Made by a program: the position numbers and the translations under genes
The notes under the pieces: generated by a model
The model's input: the letters and a program-made list of their open reading frames with translations, nothing else
Databases searched by the model: none
What the model was told of the DNA's origin: nothing
NCBI GenBank assembly: GCA_009741485.1
Contig: CM019236.1
Coordinates: 39,838,213-39,902,212, forward strand
DNA from: Malurus cyaneus samueli
Lineage: Eukaryota; Chordata; Aves; Passeriformes; Maluridae
DNA: 64,000 nucleotides
Direction: 5' to 3'
Shown here: positions 10,171-24,400 of the stretch, piece by piece
Layout: every line of letters begins with the position of its first letter
Numbering within the stretch: the stretch's first letter is position 1

Positions 10171-13100
10171 CGAAAACACAGAATATCTGTTATCCTCCTA
10201 CTTATTTTATAGAAAGTACAAGTATTTTCATATTTTATGAAAATATAATGAGTAGGTAATAAAATAGCAATTGTCCTGCTGCATAACGACTGCTCATGGT
10301 CACTTGGCATGGAAGTAGTGTATCACTTGACTGAGTGAAGTTATCTAGCACATTCTAGCAGTGTCTTGCAAAACCAAAACCATGGAAGCTTTCTACCATA
10401 TTTATTCTAGCTCCTACTTCTAGTTGTAGTATTTTGGCAATCTGGTTGTGCATCCAGCCACTTCTAATTCTCATTGAACAATTGTGTTTTAGTCAAATGC
10501 TTATGGGGAAGAGCACAGGTGGAGGCAACCTAATGATTAGGTTCTGATTCCTGATTTTGAGAAGAATCATATCATGTACTTCTGGCCATGATTTCACAGA
10601 ATTCCAAACAGTTTAGGCCAGAATGTCTGACTGGAGAAGCAAGGCTCATCTTTCATCACGCTGTAGTTTCTAAGAACAAGACTCTTTGGCTACTGACAAT
10701 ACACATCCGGTCATTTTGTCAAATTTTTGTCTCTAGACTTTTTGTCCTCATGCAATTTGCAGCCATACATCAGGGCTGTGAAGGTCCATCCACCGTTAAA
10801 AAGGTCCTAGCATTTTAATCTTGCAGAGGAATAAATACAGATCTGTAATCTATCTCTGTATCCTTCTGCAGACTTTTAGGAACTACCAAGTATATAAATA
10901 TAAATCCAGTACTTCTCTTCATGCAATTCTTAGCCCTGTTGTGGCAGGAAAGGTGCTGAGAACTCATTGCTGGATTTGTACCCTGCCACAGCAGGCACTT
11001 AGCTGAGGTGGTTGTTCTGGGAGGCTGCCTTTTGGAGGGATGCATACACACATATGCACACACACCTGTCCCAAGAGCTGGTCAAAAAGCTTTCCTGTAG
11101 GGCTTATCTCTATATCAGTCATAGTAGGACAATCTCAATTGAAGGTGCATCCACCCTAGGTACCTCAGTAAACTGCAAAAAATATTAGGTGGGTTGTAAT
11201 ACCACTTCGTTTTTTCCCTTGGTCTGAAAAAATACGAAACGTGTTTCTCTGAGGTACTGAAAATCCTGACCTAAAGCACACAAAACCAGACTCTGGTTTA
11301 GATGTTGGGAGATGGCTTCCTCTCCTGCTTCTCACTAATGACCACTTCATCTGGCAGAAGAGCAGGAGATTTTTAGAAACAGGCTAGTTGCAAAGCAAAT
11401 AGGGTTGCCAGGACACAGCTACCCATCTGAGATTTGCAAACCTATAGTGATGTGTACCTCTCTCCTCTCGGCATATGGCCTCATTCAGTTTTCAAAGACA
11501 AAGTTAAAAGTGTGTCAAGATGGACGGTATATACATACATAATTTCAATAAAGTACATTATGGGTACATTGCAGTTCAAACAAGTTTTGTATAGACAGGA
11601 AGGTTTCAGCTTATATGAAGTTTAATAGAAATCCAAACAACCTTAATCCTTTCTTGTAGGTATGCTTAACTGCTTAACAGTATCCATGCAATAATATTTA
11701 ATTACTGATTTAAATGGCTTTTCCTTTTTTTTTTTTTCTTTAATGCAGTGAATCACACTGTAAGATAGAAAAGGCAAGGTTGCTCCAAAATATTCTGCAA
11801 TAAATATAAGGCATAACTCTTAGTCATTAACAACTGGTTTTTTTCTTGAGTGATTCAAAATCCCCAGAACAACCATGACTGCATAAACCACTGCTGTGAA
11901 ACTGGTCCCTCTGGAGTGATCTTCCTTCATTGATGGAGTTCCTTTTTCTAGAGAGGAGAACAGAATAGATGGATGCCGAGATTATTTACAAGCAGTCTAA
12001 TCTCCCTAACAGCTCTCACAAACCATTCATCTGGTTCAGGATATGAAGGGTACTCAATTATTCAATGAAAAGGTTAAGCTTGCAGTAATTATGCATAGTC
12101 AATAATGAAATGTACTTCCCCTGGGTATTTTTTTAAAAGGATAGAGTCTGACAGATGTTTACCACATCCTTTCTGGCAGTGTTTTCTGAGGTTTTAGTTT
12201 GCGACACTGTTTATGCTTATTTTCAAAATGCAGTCTGTAAGCTTTAGTGCTTCACTGAAGTTGTAACTGGGTGACAGCGGAGTAAGTCAGACCCAAAAAT
12301 ATGTGTGCATGAAAGCCAAGATGATGCTACTCACACCACCTCCGTGTAAGTGTGAATATTCTGCTGCATGAGAAGGGCCAGGGAACAGCACACCTGACTC
12401 TGCTGGCTCTACAATTTCATCTTTCCTTACAACTAGCCTCTCCTCTTTCAATATAACACTTCTCTTGCTAAATATTTTGCTCATGGCCATAAATCATGAG
12501 GCATATGTAGGAGCTTGTAACTGTACTGCTGGTGGCATATTTGGCCAAGGTGCTTGGATGTGAGCTGCCTTTTGTCTTCAGTAATGGCTGAAGGTTTGTT
12601 TTGTTAATAAAACCTTATTGATGAAACAGTGGGACTCTAAAATGATAAATGTGTAATGACATACTCTATCTTTAACCAAAACTATTTCTATCAACATCTT
12701 GCCTTGAGCATCAATAGTTTCAATGAATAAATGCTAGCACATCACAATATGTCAGCGTGAAGAGGCCACACAGATGTTTCACTGCAGGACTGAGCTTCGA
12801 GCTCACCATCCATGGCAGTGACGTCTCTGCTGGAGAAAAGCATAATGTGTCTGGGCCCTCATTGCCAGAAGCAGGGGACACAAAAAATACTAACTCGGCG
12901 TGTCAGAGCACTGCTGTGGGGTCTCTGCCAAGAGCAACAGTGATTTGCAAAGCTTGATCCCTTGAGCAGTGCTGTTTCAATCATTTGCATCCAGAGGCCA
13001 CGCCTGTAGGCTTTTCTCCGGGCTGCAGGGCTGTATCAAGCAGCTCCTGATGCATGTGTGAGTGGCTGAGGGCATTAGCATCACTGTGGAAATCATCTGA

Positions 13101-14852
13101 GTAAAAAAGATGGTGGCAATGAGTTATTTTTAATGCAAATGTTTTTCAGAGACAGCCCCCACAGATCTTGATGGTGCTTCACACTCTGAATCAGAAGGCC
13201 ACCGTTTGGGAAAGAGGTGGCTTTGGCCAGATGTGCCCAAGGTTAACTAGTACAACTACAACTTCCTTTAGATCTACAGCCAATACAAATGCCCAGATGT
13301 TGTAATAAGTATGTAATGAACACATACCTAGGAGGAGAGAAAAACCGAGAGAGGTATTTTAATGTTTGTTGTTGGTTGGGGGGTTTTCCCATGAAAACTA
13401 TGAAATATGTAATTGGACTCCATTTTACAATAAGGCTGAGGTCAAAGGAATTATGCTATTGCAAAACAGCAGGATGTGGTTCACAGGCAAAGGGGGAAAT
13501 CTCTGGAAATACACTGTGCATTACATGAGAAAGAGAAAGATGAGTTATGTGTCTGAAATTCAGCATGATCCAACTTTCTATTTGCCTGATGATGCATCAC
13601 ACCACCTCAATTCTGGGGAAACCATCATGCAGATAGATGCTTTCACATTTGGATGTTCACACATTTGAATGTTTACACATTTCCAGTGCTGCTGCACGGA
13701 AGGTTATAACAGCCTTACAACTACAGCAGTGGGAAGCACCACCATAATGCATCAAATTGGAGATGAGAGGAAGTTGTTTTCTGAGTGGAAACAAGAGGTT
13801 GATAGCTTCCTTTAACTCTCAGAACACTGAAAGCAGCAGAATTCCCTTAAATAGATATTGCAAGCTGGCAGTGGAAGACTTACTGAAATAAGCAAGAAAA
13901 ATATTTCAGGGTTAAAAAAAAAAAAGCTAATCCAGTCAAAGGCTATTGAAGGACTGGAGGGTTGCATCATGACATATCACATGTATTAAAAATGGAGAAC
14001 AATATGCTAACTAGTTCTCCAAGTTCTCATTCAGAGGTTTAAGAAAATGAAACTAAACTACTTGCTGCCTAGGTTTTAATTTTCCCCATTTACAAAAGCC
14101 TTGCTCAGTTACTTTAGCAGTATCTTTTTTTTCTCCAACTATTTAATTTCTTTTACAGTTTCTGTTGCACCAAATCCCTTTCTCCATTAAGTCCTCTGAA
14201 GAATTCTAAAAGTATTTTAGTTTTGTTTTGGTTTTTTTTTTTCTTTTCATTTTAGCATCTGGGCCTCAAGGCAAGGAGCTTCTCCCCAGACAAGGGAACC
14301 ATTAATGTGGGGCACATGTGCTCATCCGCTGGTGGTCCAGGATTCTAACCACAGCTTCTGTAAACTTCCCACTGCTCCTGATGTACCTCCATGCTTTTCC
14401 TTTGTTAGAAGTGCATCTTGACCCAGTCAGCAGCTTCTGAAAAATAAACAAGCTTTGGGTCTGGTTTTCGGTTCCTTTCAGCTGTGTGTCTCTCTCTCTG
14501 CCAGATGTGACAGAGGTCCTCACCTATGGGGTGAGCTGATGGGGAGAGGAGGAGGGTGTGAGAGAACAAGCTCTTTTCTCTTTTAGTCCCACACATGTCT
14601 TTTTTGGCTGGACATTTACAGAGATTTACAGAGTCTGAACTATTTTAAAATTTCAAGAACTTTTTGAACATTTCTTTTCCCTTTGGTTATTAACTTATGT
14701 ATATATTGTTAGTTCAGAATGCAAAGTCGTATGAGCCAGGATTTTCAGGCAAAGATAAGGAGACTTCAGACAAAGCATCTGTGCACAGCCTGGAGTAGCA
14801 GAAACTTCCAACCAGTCACATTGTCTCAGATTAAATCTTTACAAAACAAACT
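10171..14852. other. Non-coding stretch, nothing recognised
   Basis: No gene, transposon or RNA could be identified. Open frames are at most about 140 codons and have no recognisable motif. Small features only: a T-run near 11728-11740, a short CA-rich patch near 11045-11066, and an A-run near 13914-13924. Confidence 0.55.
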
Positions 14853-15344
14853 TTGCAAACATGCATGCAACCGCAGCCTTACTACCAGTTTGGCTACAAA
14901 CCTCCTCTATTCCCAGGAGCACCAGCAGAGGAAGTTTCCCTGGGACCAACAGATGAGGCAGCCCTGCAAAATAAGTTCAAGGAAAGCAGAGGCAGTAGGG
15001 GTGGAGAGGCAGGGGTATGTCCCAGCTTTTACAAGAAAACAGAAAATGAGGACCTCCGGGATTGCTACTTTTCACAGAGCCTGGGAGAGCTGGACTTTGT
15101 TAAAAACATGTTAAATTTTAGAAAGGGACTTCTTTGGTTGGAGTGGCTAAACCTGAAGCCCCATTATGCTAGACCACAAATGGCTGGGATACCAGCTATT
15201 TTATGGCTGCCTGAAGCAAATCAGTTGCTGTATTTAATTTCATGGTCGTGGTGCCACAACTCTTCATCTGGCTGTCCAACTTTCTTTGTATTCAGATTTC
15301 ATCAGTGGAGCAGCAGCTTGGTGAATATATGGATATTTATTTAA
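14853..15344 (+). other. Unrecognised 163-codon open frame upstream of a poly-A run
   Basis: This is the longest open frame in the window that is not explained by low complexity. It starts with M-Q-T-C-M-Q-P-Q-P-Y-Y-Q-F-G-Y and includes an acidic segment with S-L-G-E-L-D-F. The last third is tryptophan- and serine-rich and does not look like a real domain. No start context, splice sites or polyadenylation signal support a gene, and an overlapping frame (14719-15114) is also open. A run of 28 A follows 40 bases after the stop, which could suggest a retrocopy. Chance is the simpler explanation. Confidence 0.2.
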
Positions 15345-15384
15345 GTTTCAGCTTTCTTAGCAATGGCTTAGCTATAGAACTGAC

Positions 15385-15385
15385 A

Positions 15386-15412
<27 letters not shown>
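15385..15412 (+). repeat. Poly-A run of 28 bases
   Basis: An uninterrupted run of A is followed by more A-rich sequence (GAACCAAAACC). No AATAAA signal is seen in the 50 bases before it and no target-site duplication is obvious. Confidence 0.9.
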
Positions 15413-15416
<4 letters not shown>

Positions 15417-18400
15417 CAAAACCAAAAAAAACAGTGGAGCCATGAGTTAAAGCATGCAGTTTATTTATGTCACTGGAGCTATCAGGAGAATTGGGATAGA
15501 GAGGTTAAAAAGTCCAGGCTGGTGTTTCTTAAAAAGCCAACAACACAAGAACATTTAACCCTTTAAGGTAAAGCGTTGAAGGCTGCCTGGAGGAGAAAGG
15601 CTCTTTTCAAGTTGTTGACATGTTAGAAGATGCTGTGCTGCAGGGAGGTAACTGTAACACAGTGACTTCTCCAGGGATGTTTGATTTCAAGTCAGTGAAT
15701 GTGTTTCTGTGCTAGTCTTCATTAAGTGTGAGCTTAGGAGCATTTCAGTGCTACCAGCCTCTGCAATAGTACTGAAGTTCACCCTCCTAATACTGCTTTT
15801 TTTGGTAAAAGTCTTAGCCCAATCAGTCAGGTTATTACAGGGTCCTTACAGATCTTGCTTTTTAAAAAAAAATCACAGTTTTAAAACATATGGTTACTTG
15901 GAATCTAATCAAAGTGCATTTGAAATGTTAAAGAATGGCAGGAAAATAAAAGCAGCACAACATCCATCATGGTTTTCAAGCTCCACATAATTTAAAGCTG
16001 ATCTCTGGGTTATTCTGGGCATGACTCATGATTTCTGTATGTCTGGGGTTAGCTGTAGCACATCTTGATTTACAGCTTTCTCTAATCTGTGTATCTACAC
16101 TAGGCTACATCTAGGCCATCTGGCTAACATCAGGGTGGGAAGAGTATCCATGACTATATAATTTTGTGGGTGAATATATGGATGTGCTGTGCTCCTCATT
16201 GTACTCCCTGGACTATAAGAATTCAGCATTTTGCATGAATATACAGAGCACCTCATAAAGGGTCAAAATAAAAATAGGAACAAGGATGTTTCCCACTAAT
16301 GCATCCTCTTTCAGTGAGCATCTGCATCAGAATGGTTCTGTGTGCACCTGGCTGCACTTGTGAGCCTCAAGTGCTGTTTTGTCAAAATCTCCATGGCATC
16401 AGGGAGGGTCTAATTTCCCTTTTTGTCAGTATTTTAATTTCCTTTCCTGTCAGTATTTTCCCCTGGTTTGCACTGACCCAGGTCAACATCTTCCCTGGAG
16501 CCAGAGCTCATCCTGGCTGTGAACACGTGCCGTGGGCATGGCCTGGGGCAGCGTAACAATGACAAAAGTGGGATGGCACCTTGATCTTTGGGTGACACCA
16601 GACTCATGTTTAGGAGCCACAGCATGGCAAAATGCCTGTTTGTTTTTCGGGGGCTGGAGAAGAAAATGTCTTAGGCTTGCTAACTGTGTCTTTTTGGAGG
16701 GAATCATGCTATAATACAGAGGTGTCAATAAAGTATTACAAGGCTAGGTTCAACTCCAGCTAATTATTAAAGAAAAAGCTTCTCATGATGATCGAGTCAT
16801 GCCTTGACTGATAGTCATGCTTTTGTGATACTTTGGTGGGGGTCCCTAAAATGAAGGTGTAGTTTCACGAGACAGGCAATGGAGAGAGGCAGAGACCTCT
16901 GCAGACCTCTAGTGTGTACTGGGATCAAAAAGAGTTATGAAGAGCTGTTACCCCTTTCCATCTAGACTGAGTGAGGACAGGCTGGGCTCCCTTGCACCTA
17001 CTGCAGCAGCCCCTGGGTGGGTCCAGCAAATCAAAAGTTGGTGGCAATGTCAATATTTTCTTCTCCAAGCAGGTTATTACCTGACTCAGTCTAACATAGG
17101 CACTAACAATGTGTGTTTCACTTACCTTCCACAAGGGCTTCAGCATTCAATGTCACTTTTCTGTCCTTCATAAAGAATTACTCTTTAATTCTATGCCCTA
17201 AGTACAGATCGAGACCTGGTGGGTTTTTTTCTCTAATGTTCCTAATGTTCCTACTTCCTGAGGAACGTTTTTTCTTTGGCATCACATAATTGTGTATTGC
17301 AAAGCCCCTTTGTCCTGGACACACAGAACAGCCACCTGGCATCAGTGGGAACATCAAGAACAGGAGTAAGATGTGTCTTGGGATTTGTGAGAGCTGGAGA
17401 GAGGCCAGTTGTGGACAGAGGGACTGTGTGAACTTGAACATCAACCCACGTTCTTCTTTTATTTCTTTCTTTCTTTGGTTGTTTTAAAGGAAATGTGGGT
17501 TGAGGCTGCGAAATGCAACCGAAGATGCACTTTGGTCTGAAGTACAAAAGTCTTGAGAACAACTGAGTAGGTTGAATATATTATGAAGTGCTAAGTTTCT
17601 TTTTGTGCATGGTACTTCAGAGAGCTATAAAAAAGACTAAAATATGTAATTTCAACCGAAACAAAAGATTAATAAAGAGCGGTTCAAAAATTCAAATAAT
17701 CTGGGTGGAAAGGATTGGACAAGACATTTGAAGAAGGGAAAAAGAGTAAAAATGTGCAAGGTTTCAAAGAAAACTTTTCAAGGCTTCTGGAAAACCACCA
17801 GTTTAACATTTAATAACAAAGGATTTGGGGTCAAATTTCTCTGAAGGAGGGAGAAAGCCATCCACTGGAATGTTGTTCCTGGATGTTAGGTCCCCTGTGT
17901 GTCATGGAAAACATGATTTCGTTTATTCATGCAAATAGAGGGATTTTTTAGTGCCCAAAAAAATCCCATGTCCTTTCACAAATTATTCTTTTTAGTAAAA
18001 TAATTTCCAAACCTCCAAATGCTGAGCCAGTCAGGAAAGTCAAGAAAAGTAACATCGATCTTTCACAGTTATTAAACTGCAGCCAAGAGGGGGAAAAAGC
18101 CCAAAGTTGTTGAATTCTCTCCCTCTCTGCATGTTTGCAGGCAGATGCTGTGTGCCAGTCTGGGGTGCAGATCCTGGACCTGGGGCTGCGGCTGTGCTGT
18201 CACAGGGCAGTCTAAATAACACAGAAAATTTGAAAAGTGGCCACCTGCAACCTGCTACTCAACTGGCACTGCTTCCCAAGGCAGGGTTTATCTGTACATG
18301 CCTGACTGGCTGCTGTCAATGGTTTGCCTCAATCTATGCTGACTTGGATAATTCCAGCCTTGCAGGGCAAATCGGTCCATAACCATGTTCAAATAGTAAA

Positions 18401-19169
18401 GTTATGCTCACTTTTCCAGACCTTACTATCTCCCTATTAGCTTCACCAGTTTAACACTTTAAGAAAGATCTGGTTTTTAATAATTCCATTTTAAATTAGG
18501 CTCACTTAGGATCTGGTACCATTTCTTGATGTCAGTTCTTTTCTCATTTAGCGAAGTAAAATTTTGTAAAAAGTCTCTACTTACATGTAAAAAACAATAC
18601 ATTAACTTGACTTCTCTGATAAATTAATTTTTCTACTTCTAAAGCTCTTTTTTATTTCCTTCATTTCCATGTACCTCCACATTATTCTAGTTTCGTTTGC
18701 TATTTTTATTACTCATTTTAACCTTCTCTGTTGTGCAGCCTCATTTGGGAGGTTTTCTTGTGCAAGACTTGTGTGTTGCAGGCAGAAAACTCCTGTGTAG
18801 GTACCATTAATGTACATTTAAAAATGCTGTCCACCTGAGGCATGCAATTTAGTTTTCCTGGCAGCTAAGAAGGGAGAGAGCACTGTGAGGCAGAGCAATG
18901 GTAGATACACTAACACAAGGTGGAGATAAGATGGTTGACACTATGCCTAAAGTGTTTGAAATTGTTGAATCTTACTGCTTGATCCTGTGTATTGGTCTCT
19001 ATAGGAAAGTGTAATTAATACAACCTCATTACTTTGAAACAATTGCAAACTATTTCCAGAAAGGCACAAAAAGTCAACTTTGTGGAAGTCGTTGCTGTGT
19101 TATATTTTTTGTAAAAGCAATCACAAGGAGGTGTTTTTTGCAACAGGATGATGACATCAGGTATTGACA
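15413..19169. other. Non-coding stretch, nothing recognised
   Basis: No gene, RNA or transposon was recognised. A short CTTT-type patch occurs near 17458-17480. Open frames on both strands are about 100 codons or shorter and overlap one another, as expected by chance. The stretch ends where copy 2 of the duplicated unit begins. Confidence 0.55.
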
Positions 19170-19177
19170 TTTACTGC

Positions 19178-19197
19178 TTAAACTGATATCAGTTTAA
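19178..19197. repeat. 20-bp perfect palindrome at the unit boundary
   Basis: TTAAACTGAT is followed directly by its reverse complement ATCAGTTTAA. It lies within about 10 bp of the point where the repeated unit starts. Copies 3 and 4 have an extra A at the centre (29405 onward and 42260 onward), making it a 10-bp-arm inverted repeat with one unpaired base. Confidence 0.8.
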
Positions 19198-21404
19198 AAG
19201 AAAGCAAACAAAACTGAATTATCCGCTTTTTAAAGATGTTGAATAAAATATTTTGTGCCACAAAATCCATGTGAAGTTTTTTGCCTGCTGGAAGCCTTTG
19301 CGAGAACTTCTCGTTTGTGGATCTTTGACAGAGAGTTCAGTGCAGAAAACTGCTTCCTCCCATGGTAGACACTTATAAAAACACAGTAAGGATCTGATGA
19401 AGATAAAATGAATGTTGTTAGCAACAGAGGTCTCGATTCTCCAGTTTTCTTCACTTTATGTAATTGTCCATACTGCTGCAAAAAAGATGTTGTTGAAACC
19501 GTTGTTCCTACTGGCAATTGCCACCGGTGAACTCAGCGTGCAGTGATCCGGAATGAGAAGAGTATGCAGGTATCTGCTAGTTTGTAAACAAGGCTGATAG
19601 TTTAGTCTTCACATGGTGTCTAGACAGCAGTAATTAGCAGTAATTAGTAAGTACATCTGCTGTCTGCTTAGTCCATGGTAGCTCACGTGCTGTGGAAGTA
19701 AGGGATCAAAGAGTTTTACTTCAACGTCAATACTCCATAAAACAGACTCTTGTCTTAGATTCCCATATGTTGAGTGCCTGCTCTGCTCTGATGCTCTGGT
19801 TTAGAGTTTTTGAGGTGCTTGTTTCTCTGCTCGACAGCCAGCCTGGCAAATAAAAATTATGGATTAATAATAAACAATTAGTCTTGTCGTAAAAATAGCA
19901 AACAAAAAAGTCTTGAACTGGATTCCTGCCATGTAAATAAAATGCTTCTTCTAGGAAAGCCCAAATTCAGTAGGTCAGAGCTTTACAAATCATACTCCAA
20001 GATATAAATTCATGCCTCTGCTAGGTACCTGAATCTGGCTTTACTGGGCTGGACTTAGTAGAAGACAGGTTTTGTCATGCGTTCTTGGCACCATGTAGGT
20101 GCTATCTGTAACCATCCTATGCCTCAAGGCAGAAGGGAGGTGGGAATATCTCAATATTCTGTGTCAGAAACAGAGCAATTAACCACTGGACTCTCCACTA
20201 TGGCTACTGTAGATTCCCTGACAGCTGAGAACAGCCCTATGCCTGTCTCTCCAAGGGGAAAATCGCTGCTAAGTAGCTGAGGAAAATGCTGTTGTTTATT
20301 GTTCGTATGAAGAGAGAAGAAGAATGTAAACAAAAATTGTTGTTAGTTGGGTTGGTTGCATTTTCCCCACCTATTTGCTTTCAGGGGCACTGTACTACTG
20401 GCTCACATACTTCTGGAGAGTATCTGCTTGCAACGTGGCTGCTGCCAACCCTACCCAGTAGTTGCAAGATTAAATCAGCCTTAGTCACAAAGCCTTTCAG
20501 CTGTGCCACATAGGATGAATGGTACTACAGTGGTAGAACAGGGGTTCCAAGAGCCTTAGAAATCTGGCTTTTTCTTTGACACATCTATCTCTTAATTTCT
20601 TTCCCTTAAGACAAGTATTTATATTGTCAGCCCTAGCAAGCAATGTTTCTGTAATGTATGAGAGGCAGAAGGTCTGAGTGTGTTTAAAATCAAATAATTT
20701 TATAGTCAGTACTTGTGTTCTTTCACAAACAGCCAAGAACTCTTGTTTCAGGGAAAGCATCCCATCCACTAGGCTACAGAATGTAAATCCTATAGAAAAG
20801 ACGAGTATGGCTGTCCCAGGATTTCCCTGAGGCTGATGCCTTGGATATGCTCTAGGAAGAGGTGTTGTAGCTACCACATCACAGACTTTGCCTCTCTGTG
20901 TTCCTGCAACATTGCAGCTCTTTGTGGGATTTTAGCAAAAACTTCTGCTATCTCTGTCTCCTCTCTGACAAATTGCTGTGGCCTATGAAGTTGTTTCAGG
21001 GTTTAGAAAAATGATAGCTCTTGAACCAAGAACTGAGTGTCTCCTTGCAGGAAACTACATCCTATTAGCAGATTGCTCTGGAAAACCCAGAGAACTGGAG
21101 TGCTAAATATAAGAGCACTTTTTAAAAGCAGGCAGAGGAACAAGAAAAAGAAAACTGGGTGAGATTTTGCCAAAAGATAGTCTGGTTTATTGCTGATGTT
21201 TGGGCCAGTCAGTCTAATTGGCCTCAGGGAGTACGGTTTCTGAAACAGCTGCACTCCATAATGTGAATCAATATTTTAACATCACAGTTAAAGGGCCTCT
21301 ATTACATTAAATCTGCAACAAATATCAGATCCAAATTGTTATAAACGTTTGGAATTCCCAGAGTGCCTAGAATGCATTTTCTATTCTTCAGATAAACATC
21401 TAGC

Positions 21405-21406
21405 CT
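21405..21406. other. Junction where copy 2 lacks a 95-bp segment
   Basis: Copy 2 reads CATCTAGCC directly into TCGTGTTTT. Copies 3 and 4 carry 95-97 extra bases at this point (31620-31714 and 44512-44608). No target-site duplication or terminal repeat is seen, so this looks like a simple deletion or insertion allele. Confidence 0.85.
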
Positions 21407-24400
21407 CGTGTTTTATACAAACTGTAGTTTCCTAGCTGATTTCATGGCTTGGCTAATTCAGGTTGTAGAGCAGCAATGCAGTCTCAAACTGAGGCATCGG
21501 TCATGTGAAGCCGTCAGTCTCCCAGTCTGACAGGGATTAAAACCTTCTCATTCTGATCTTTGTTGTAAAATGAATATCTAAGAGCATTTTTGCAGCCCAA
21601 AGTATCACTAGAATGTGAAAAACCTCTGAAGGATAAATAAGTACATTTCTTCAGTCAAAGAGGCAGAGGCAGTCTTCACAAGAACATTTTCTGGGCTTCA
21701 TCCTTTTCCTCTGGTTTATAAGCGCTGTGATCTGAAGCAATGAAAGTACTCTGTGATGAAGCTGAATTTACTTTTATTTACTTGCTGAACACGAGAAAAG
21801 CTCATGTTTTTCACACCAACAAAGCTATATGAGACGAACTTCCAATACAAAATGGGACAAGTTCAATTTTACTTAGCTGACTTTAAAGTTCAGCTGCAAA
21901 AAACAATGGTACAAACCCTTGGAATCATCGATGTCATCTAAAGAACCTAACACTGCAGGTCTAATCATTTAAATGAATGGTTGTAATTTTCTTTACCAGC
22001 TATTGCTCAGAAAATGTCTTGAAAACCGGTAAGCAAATTCTGTGCAAAATTACTTGCTCAAATGGTAAACATACACAGACTTTTCAAAATTGAAAGGGAA
22101 AGGGCATTCTTCAGTATTTTGTCCAGTTATTGACTAGCACAGGAGACACAAACATCCTTGGGCTGGAAAATATGTGGAGTGGGAGCATCAGTTTGAGATG
22201 TGTGAAATGTCTTGTATAATTAGTTCAATATTCATCACTGTCTTTGTCACTAATGAGTGATGATGGCTCCCAATATCTTATTAAATTTAACCTTAGTAGA
22301 GAATTTTGCTTCAAACGCAATTTTGGCCAATTCTTCATTTTCCTGCATCCTATTCTCCTTTTTCCCAAACATGTTATCTACTCAAAGACCTCTAACTCCT
22401 TCTGTGACACTGGCATACTTGTAACTGGCACCTCTGCTGAGGAGATTAAAGCATTTCTATCATTCTACCTTTGTGTTACTATTTTACTGTAAGTAGTGGG
22501 GATGCAGTTCTTTGCTTCTTGTGATTTGGAGACAGCTGGAGCTGTAGACACAACGTTTTGATGCAGATCTTCAGGTGCTGAAAATGACCTGTCTTTGTCT
22601 TAGTCAAGAAATATAGCACGACTTTAGCTGTTGACGAGAAAAGCTTTGTTCTGGTCAGATGCAGAAATGTATTCTTGGGGCTCCTTTGCAGATAGATGTT
22701 GATGATATTCTTCATTCTGTATGCTTGTGTAATGTGTGTACCATTTCATTCCAAACAGAACTGCCCCCACATCCTTGTCTTGTGGCGTACTTCAGTCCGA
22801 TGCTCTTCTCTCCCCATCACCTCCAGCATCTCTGTATTTTCTGACCCATGCTTTAAAACCTTGACATGACGCAAAATAAGTGACTGGTCCAAATTTTGTC
22901 TTCTTATGTCTTATTAAAAAATCTCTGGCTGTTAACGAGAAGACTTGGGCTTTCCCTGTGTTCTTTTCATCATTTAGCTTTATGCGTCTATTCTTTGTTG
23001 GACATTTTACCATTCCTTAAATGAGCAGTAACTGATTTTACAGCATGTATGCGTTAGCACTTGAGTGTGCAGACACTGAAGTTTGTAGTCTCTATAAATT
23101 ACGTTTCCCACGAGCATCACTGTTGATGCAAGGCTGAAGAGGGAGATGTACAGCAGCATTAATTTCTTGACAAAGCCCTACATAGCAGGCTGTGAAATAT
23201 TCACATAGTGAAGGTTGATATTTGATTTATACCATCCACCAGCATCGTTCATATTGCTCCAGAAGCAGTAAGCAGGATGGTTTTCTGTTCTATTTTTGGA
23301 AAGTTGGGACAAAAATTGCTATGCACATAGTTGTTCCAAGGCCACTCCTTCCCTCAAATATGGTATGCACAGCAGAAAACCAGCCCTAGAGGGTCTGGGC
23401 CTATCTTGAAAGGGTTATTGTCTGATGCCAGCTCGTAGTGCATATTTGGTAGTCCTAGGAGATTTTGGAAAAGATTCCTAGAAACCTGGAATTGGTACAG
23501 TTCAGATTGCCTAAAGGAGATGAACTCCTTAGCTGACATCAGGGATGATCACAGGCTCTAGGGAGGCTGTAAACTGTTAAATCTACACAGTTCTTTTTGC
23601 CTGCCCTTTGATTGTGCAAACACAGATGCTGCAAAAGTCTAGGACCCAGTTTTTATGGATTCAGGATTGATTGTGTCGTTTATAAAAGAAAGAAAATAGA
23701 TCTAAAAATTTAATATTCCTCTGAAGGAGAGGGAGAAACCTGCAAACATTCCTATCCATCCATGAAAGTGTTGTTTTATGTCTCTTTTTCCTTTCTCATG
23801 CATTTACCCATCCCACTGCCTACTCCAGCTCAAAGTGATATATGAGAAATATGGCAAGGAATATACTGCTGTTTCTGCACATTCTTACATCAAATATCTC
23901 ATCAAATTATTACCTGTTTGACCTGTCTCTTAGGAAGATAAAAGCTCCCTACTCTGCCTTTTTCTCAGGTTCACTGCTACCTATGTGGGAAATGGAGCAC
24001 TTTGACTGGTCCCCTGTCCACTTTATTGTTTCATTGCTCACCATTAAGATTAAATTAAAAATATAATTACTTTCATCTTGTACTTTCATCTTTCCCCCCT
24101 AGGCTTTAAATATTTACTACTACTTTTACAGGCTTTTGCCTTTAGTTGACAAATTTTTAGGGACCAGTATTTCCCATTTCCATGTGAAGTCTATTGTATC
24201 TATAAACTAGCTTTAACAAAAATATCCCAGTTAAAGGTGATGTGGAGAATTTTATGTAGTTCTTAAAGAATGCAATGCTTCCCGGATTTTCAGTTCCATT
24301 GTCTTTCTTGAAATGAAAGAATTTCACCTTGGTTCAATATGATGTTACTCAATTTGCTCCAGAACTGCTGTATTCCTCTATTGTATATATTTCTACTTCT

